The notes beneath the pieces are model-generated. The model was not told the origin of the DNA, ran no database searches, and worked only from the letters and a program-made list of their open reading frames with translations. Shown one piece after another: positions 60,043 through 64,000 of a stretch of DNA of 64,000 bases. The DNA comes from Simiduia agarivorans SA1 = DSM 21679 (GTDB lineage Bacteria; Pseudomonadota; Gammaproteobacteria; Pseudomonadales; Cellvibrionaceae). Position numbers and translations under genes: made by a program. The first letter of the stretch is position 1, and each line of letters starts with the position of its first letter. Location: contig NC_018868.3 in the NCBI RefSeq assembly GCF_000305785.2, positions 3,890,270 to 3,954,269 of the forward strand, given 5' to 3'.

Positions 60043-62319
60043 ATGTCATCCGGATCTACCGGGGCTAAAGTGGTCCCCCTGAAGTCCGATCAGGCACCCG
60101 ATGCCCGTCGAATCGAGCGAGCCCTGCTGGCCCGCCTGCCCGCGCCCGTGCATGCCGTACAACAGAAAGGCAAGCAGGTGTTGGCCGGGTTGCTGCGGAC
60201 CTTGTTTGACAAGGCAGATGATTCGCTGTTCGAACTGGCCGACCGCGCCGCTAACAACCAGGACCAGAACCTGTATTTTGAATCCATGCGCGAGGTTCGC
60301 CTGAAGCGCCGCGCGGTGGAAACCCAATTCGCGGACGAGATCGATTCGGCCTTTGCCCGTCTGGCAAACCCCGATGCCGCGGCAGCAGAAAATCAGGAAG
60401 ACGACACTGAATTCTCCATGGACAATCTGTCCCTGGTCCAGAATGACGAACTTGAGGAGTTAGTGGCCACTGACTCCATGATTAACAAGGCGAACGAGCG
60501 CTTTGCTGAAAACATTCAGCACCTGGCCTTGCGCCTGGACAATCTGGTGCCGGTGAAGGTGTACCAGAAAAATAATCCGCTTGGCCCGGACGCCCTGTGT
60601 AACAGCTTTGTGGCCGCCACGGGCTGCATGACGCTGGACATCAAAGCCAGGCTGGTCCTGTTCAAGCTGTTCGACCGTTTGGTGGTCACCCAGTTGGGCA
60701 AGCTCTACGACGAAGCCAACAAGGTGCTGATTGAGCACAATGTGCTGCCTTCGCTTAAAGCCCAGATTCGCCAGAACCGGCGTCAGGCCGTACAGCGCAC
60801 ATCGCCTGCCGTTTCCGCCGGTGGTTACATGGGCGGGGGAGATCAGTCGGATGCCGCGGTCGATGGCGAAACCCTGAATTCCTTGCAGCAACTGTTGGCC
60901 GAGCATCGCGGTGATGCCCCCGATCGTCTCAACCCTGAATTCAATGGTCCCACCATTGGCACCAACGATGTCATGCGGGTGTTGTCTCAGCTGCAGCAGC
61001 GAGAGCTGTCTGGAGGCAAGCGTAACCTGAACTCGGTGCTGGATCATGTGTTGCGCGCCCGCGAAGATGGTCGCAGATTGGGGCAGCTGGATGACGATGT
61101 GATTAACCTCGTCAACATGATGTTCGAATTCATCCTTGATGACCGCAACCTGGCGGCCCCGATGAAAGCGCTGCTCGGCCGTTTGCAGATTCCTTTGCTC
61201 AAGGTCGCGATTGCCGATAAGTCCTTTTTCAACAAGGGCGGGCATCCGGCGCGTCGTTTGTTAAACGAACTGGCGACAGCCGCCCTGGGTTGGGCGGGTG
61301 ACGGCGGTGAAAAAGACGGTCTGTACCGCAAGATCGACGGCATCGTGCAGCGCCTGATTACCGATTTCGAAAGCGATATCAGTATCTTTAATGAGTTACT
61401 GGCAGATTTTGTGTCCTTCGTTGAGCGCGAAAAGCGCCGGGCAACCTTGCTCGAACAGCGGACGCTGGATGCGGAAGACGGCAAAGCCCGCTCCGAGCGC
61501 GCCCGCGCTTTGGTGGCGCAAACGCTCGATGGCCTCATGCTCGGCCGCGATCTGGATCCCGCTGTGGAAAAATTGCTGAAAGAAGCCTGGGGCAATGTGT
61601 TGTTCCTGGTGTGCCTGAAGCACGACACCGATTCCGAAGAGTGGCGCGAGGCGCTGCAGACGGCAGCGGACCTGGTGTGGAGTGTGTCTGCCAATCTCGA
61701 CAAACAGTCGCGCGCGCGCTTGCTGCAGCTGGTGCCCGATTTGCTCAAGCGCCTGCGTGCCGGGCTTGAGAGTGTGTCTTATAACCCGTTTGAGATGACT
61801 CAACTGTTCAAGCAGTTGCAGGTTGTACACCTGGCGCGCCTGAAGGCGCCGGTACCCGCCGTGGCGCCTGCGCCCGAGCCGGTGCCAGCACAGCCGGCCG
61901 CGGCAGTTGATGTCCCTGCGGTATCGGAAACCGTAACGCCGGCCACTCCCGTTGCGGAAACCCCGCAGGTCATTGTGGAAAATCTGATCGCCCGGCAGGA
62001 AGAGGTTGAACCGCCGGCCCCGGCCGCGCCGGCGGAAGACAATGCCTTCATGGCGCAAGTGCTGCGTATGTCCCCCGGCAGCTGGTTTGAAATGGTGGAC
62101 GATGACCAGCGTTTCCGTTGCCGGCTCGCGGCCATTATCAAGGCCACGGGCAAGTACATATTTGTTAACAGGGCCGGTATGAAAGTGGCGGAGAAAACAG
62201 CCGCAGACTGTGCCGCAGACCTGCGCTCCGGCAAATTGCAAACGCTGGATGATGGCCAGTTGTTTGATCGCGCACTCGAAGCGGTCATTGGCAACCTGCG
62301 CTCTTCCCGCGGGCGTTAA
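60043..62319 (+). CDS. DUF1631 family protein
   Basis: A large cytoplasmic protein of 758 residues, mostly helical. The N-terminal and central parts match the DUF1631 family found upstream of ampD in Pseudomonas. A Pro/Ala-rich linker (about 600-665, with PVPAVAPAPEPVPAQPAA) separates a C-terminal domain (about 670-758) with PGSWFEMVDDDQRFRCRLAAI, which looks like a PilZ-like beta-barrel module; that last point is inference. No function is established. The 205-bp gap upstream shows no clear promoter. Confidence 0.85.
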   Translation: MSSGSTGAKVVPLKSDQAPDARRIERALLARLPAPVHAVQQKGKQVLAGLLRTLFDKADDSLFELADRAANNQDQNLYFESMREVRLKRRAVETQFADEIDSAFARLANPDAAAAENQEDDTEFSMDNLSLVQNDELEELVATDSMINKANERFAENIQHLALRLDNLVPVKVYQKNNPLGPDALCNSFVAATGCMTLDIKARLVLFKLFDRLVVTQLGKLYDEANKVLIEHNVLPSLKAQIRQNRRQAVQRTSPAVSAGGYMGGGDQSDAAVDGETLNSLQQLLAEHRGDAPDRLNPEFNGPTIGTNDVMRVLSQLQQRELSGGKRNLNSVLDHVLRAREDGRRLGQLDDDVINLVNMMFEFILDDRNLAAPMKALLGRLQIPLLKVAIADKSFFNKGGHPARRLLNELATAALGWAGDGGEKDGLYRKIDGIVQRLITDFESDISIFNELLADFVSFVEREKRRATLLEQRTLDAEDGKARSERARALVAQTLDGLMLGRDLDPAVEKLLKEAWGNVLFLVCLKHDTDSEEWREALQTAADLVWSVSANLDKQSRARLLQLVPDLLKRLRAGLESVSYNPFEMTQLFKQLQVVHLARLKAPVPAVAPAPEPVPAQPAAAVDVPAVSETVTPATPVAETPQVIVENLIARQEEVEPPAPAAPAEDNAFMAQVLRMSPGSWFEMVDDDQRFRCRLAAIIKATGKYIFVNRAGMKVAEKTAADCAADLRSGKLQTLDDGQLFDRALEAVIGNLRSSRGR

Positions 62320-62358
62320 CCCCTTGTTACACTGCCCCGCAAACAACAGGGGGCAGTG

Positions 62359-62949
62359 GTGACCGACTCCAATTCAACAAGCCTCGCGCAGCCGGATGAT
62401 ATCTGGCTTGCGGGCGCCCGCGCCTGCATCAGTCCGAATTTCAATTTGCGTCCCGAGCAGACAGACGTGTCGTTGTTGGTTATTCACAATATCAGTCTGC
62501 CTCCCGGGGATTTCTCGTCCGATGCTGTCGAGCGTTTTTTTTGTAATCGTTTGCCGGCAGACGAGCACCCTTATTTTGCTGGCATCGCCCAGCTACAGGT
62601 ATCGTCGCATCTGTTTATCCGCCGCAGTGGGGAATTGGTGCAGTTTGTACCGCTTAACCGGCGTGCCTGGCATGCCGGGGTGTCGGCGTTTGAAGGCCGG
62701 CAGAATTGCAATGACTATTCCATCGGCATTGAGTTAGAAGGCACCGACGATCTGCCCTACACTCAAGCTCAGTACGATGTGCTGGCGCAAGTTACCCGGG
62801 ATATTCAGCGTTTGTTCCCGGCCATCAATGGCGATCGCATCGTTGGCCATAACGACATAGCCCCGACCCGCAAAACCGATCCCGGGCGGGCATTTGATTG
62901 GGCCTATTATCGTGCGATGATCGGGGCAAATAACAAACAAGGACAATAA
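62359..62949 (+). CDS. ampD: 1,6-anhydro-N-acetylmuramyl-L-alanine amidase AmpD
   Basis: Cytoplasmic zinc amidase of peptidoglycan recycling; its loss raises anhydromuropeptides and derepresses AmpR-controlled beta-lactamase. It has 196 residues from GTG 62359. Zinc ligands are H43 (LVIHNIS), H164 (GHNDIAP) and D174 (KTDPGRAFDW), with the same 10-residue spacing between the last two as in Citrobacter AmpD. A second GTG at 62356 is possible; the GGGG site fits 62359 better. Followed 6 bp later by ampE. Confidence 0.95.
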   Translation: MTDSNSTSLAQPDDIWLAGARACISPNFNLRPEQTDVSLLVIHNISLPPGDFSSDAVERFFCNRLPADEHPYFAGIAQLQVSSHLFIRRSGELVQFVPLNRRAWHAGVSAFEGRQNCNDYSIGIELEGTDDLPYTQAQYDVLAQVTRDIQRLFPAINGDRIVGHNDIAPTRKTDPGRAFDWAYYRAMIGANNKQGQ

Positions 62950-62955
62950 CCGGCT

Positions 62956-63828
62956 ATGGGATTTCTCAGTCTTCTGGTGGTGCTGCTTCTGGTGCAGTTA
63001 TGGGGCTTTGGCGGTCCGTTGCAGCAAGACAGCTGGTATCGCGCCTGGTGTCAGTGGCTCGTGACAAAATTAAAGCACCCCGCGGCGGTATTGGCGCTGG
63101 GAGTGTTTTTGCCGGTAATCCTGCTACTTGTCGCGATGATGGCGCTGTACGTTCAGGGTTTCGGTTGGTTGTTGGTCTTGCTGAACATTCCGGTTTTGTT
63201 GTTCGCGCTGGGCCGGGGGCGTCTCGACAATCTGGTGCAGGATTACAAGGACGCCTGGGAAGCGCAGGCGCGCGACGATGCCTGCAAGGCGGTCAACGCG
63301 TTGCGGCTGGATGGCGAACAGGCGTGCCAAACCGACAGTCAGTGGCAGGGCGTGCACGCGGAAGCGTTTCAGGCCATCAGCTACCGGGGCTTTGAGCGGA
63401 TGTTTGCCGTGCTGTTCTGGTTTTCGCTTCTGGGCGCGCCAGGCGCGTTGTTATACCGCTTGACTGCCTTGTCTGCCCGCGAGCCGTTGCTGGGCGAGAA
63501 CAGTCAGGACCCGATTCGGCATCTGTTGTGGCTTCTGGAGTGGCCCGCCGCGCGGGTGTATTACCTGTCGGTGGCCATGGTGGGAGATTTTGTGGCCTGC
63601 GCTGAACGGTGGCGGGTGTTGGGTTTGTGTATGAAAAGCCCCACTGCCATGGTGGTGGAAGCCTTCAACCGGGGTGCCCTGGGACTCGATGGCGCGCTGG
63701 TGCGGGAAATCGACGCCGGTGACACCGCGGCGGTGGCCGAAATCGACAAGCTGGTTCAGCTCATGTCCCGCGCGCTCATATTGTGGGTGTGCGCGGCCGC
63801 ACTCATTGCCCTGTTGCTGGGTGGCTGA
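62956..63828 (+). CDS. ampE: Regulatory membrane protein AmpE
   Basis: Inner-membrane protein of 290 residues with about four helices (near 1-20, 42-80, 150-175 and 268-288). AmpE is co-transcribed with ampD and has been proposed as a signalling protein for cell-wall status; it belongs to the CobD/CbiB-like superfamily. Conserved features include the N-terminal GPLQQDSWYRAW and the late GLCMKSPTAMVVEAFNRGALG. The operon ampDE matches E. coli and Pseudomonas. Confidence 0.93.
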   Translation: MGFLSLLVVLLLVQLWGFGGPLQQDSWYRAWCQWLVTKLKHPAAVLALGVFLPVILLLVAMMALYVQGFGWLLVLLNIPVLLFALGRGRLDNLVQDYKDAWEAQARDDACKAVNALRLDGEQACQTDSQWQGVHAEAFQAISYRGFERMFAVLFWFSLLGAPGALLYRLTALSAREPLLGENSQDPIRHLLWLLEWPAARVYYLSVAMVGDFVACAERWRVLGLCMKSPTAMVVEAFNRGALGLDGALVREIDAGDTAAVAEIDKLVQLMSRALILWVCAAALIALLLGG

Positions 63829-64000
63829 CGGTTGTTTCTGTGGTTCGTTGCGGAGCCATAAACTCGGCGTTTGATACCAGAGCCAGGTGAGCCGGGGCAT
63901 GGTTGTCGATGATGGCAGTCTTCCGACCCTGTGGTTGTGCGCGCGCGAGCGCGGGTTTGGCTTTTTCCATCAGGCTGGCGACCAACTGATGCAGTAAGCC
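63803..64000 (-). CDS. C-terminal fragment of an unidentified protein (cut by window edge)
   Basis: A 65-codon frame that is open to the window edge and ends at a TGA at 63803-63805, overlapping the end of ampE by 26 bp on the opposite strand. It reads LLHQLVASLMEKAKPALARA and continues to a low-complexity tail. Third-position GC looks coding-like. I do not recognise the family; it may be a chance frame. Confidence 0.35.
   Translation of the reverse strand, partial: GLLHQLVASLMEKAKPALARAQPQGRKTAIIDNHAPAHLALVSNAEFMAPQRTTETTVSHPATGQ

Noticed and set aside
63451..63900. 149-codon reverse frame over the end of ampE
   Set aside because: Antisense to conserved AmpE sequence, with His/Gln-rich shadow composition.

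Overview
The window is a chromosomal segment of a gammaproteobacterium. Gene order points to the Pseudomonadales/Cellvibrionales side: bamD-rluD-pgeF-clpB, rsmI-lpoA-yraN-diaA-dolP, rnpB-mraZ and the full dcw cluster, lpxC-M23-secA-argJ-Nudix, and yacG-coaE-pilD-pilC-pilB-pilA...nadC-DUF1631-ampD-ampE all follow the layout known from Pseudomonas. The organism has an outer membrane (BamD, LpxC, LpoA, a TonB-dependent receptor) and meso-diaminopimelate peptidoglycan (DNPR motif in MurE). I cannot name the genus from sequence alone. No tRNA, rRNA, insertion sequence, prophage or CRISPR array was seen.

Layout. 1-5000: 5' part of cysK, a Yip1-family membrane gene and the ilvI-ilvH-ilvC operon. 5000-13600: a DUF4124 gene, clpB with a heat-shock-type promoter, pgeF-rluD, bamD, and a LemA/M48 peptidase pair. 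13800-20400: a thiolase, then the envelope genes dolP-diaA-yraN-lpoA (reverse) and rsmI plus a LOG-family gene (forward). 20400-23900: a TonB-dependent receptor, the RNase P RNA gene rnpB followed by a tandem repeat of its own 3' end, and the mra promoter with MraZ boxes. 23859-41830: an unbroken division and peptidoglycan cluster, mraZ-rsmH-ftsL-ftsI-murE-murF-mraY-murD-ftsW-murG-murC-ddl-ftsQ-ftsA-ftsZ-lpxC, mostly with overlapping start and stop codons. 42095-48123: an M23 peptidase, secA, argJ, and a Nudix/thiamine-phosphate-synthase-like fusion. 48145-53629: the pilBCD-coaE-yacG operon (reverse) and a divergent pilA with a sigma-54 promoter.

The most unusual part is 53691-58358, between pilA and nadC. 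It contains a short membrane-anchored TPR protein and a divergent pair of operons: gtrA-dprE1-dprE2 (reverse) and a UbiA-family phosphoribosyltransferase plus a DUF212 (divergent PAP2) gene (forward). Together these encode every predicted step from PRPP and polyprenyl phosphate to polyprenyl-phosphoryl-D-arabinose, the arabinofuranose donor best known from mycobacteria. The gtrA-dprE1-dprE2 order matches Rv3789-Rv3790-Rv3791. Lying directly beside the major pilin gene, the cassette most simply suggests arabinosylation of type IV pilin, as known for TfpW-type Pseudomonas aeruginosa strains, but no intact arabinosyltransferase lies in the window.

The rest of the right end is conserved: nadC, a retropepsin-like protease, a DUF1631 gene, and the peptidoglycan-recycling and beta-lactamase-signalling pair ampD-ampE.
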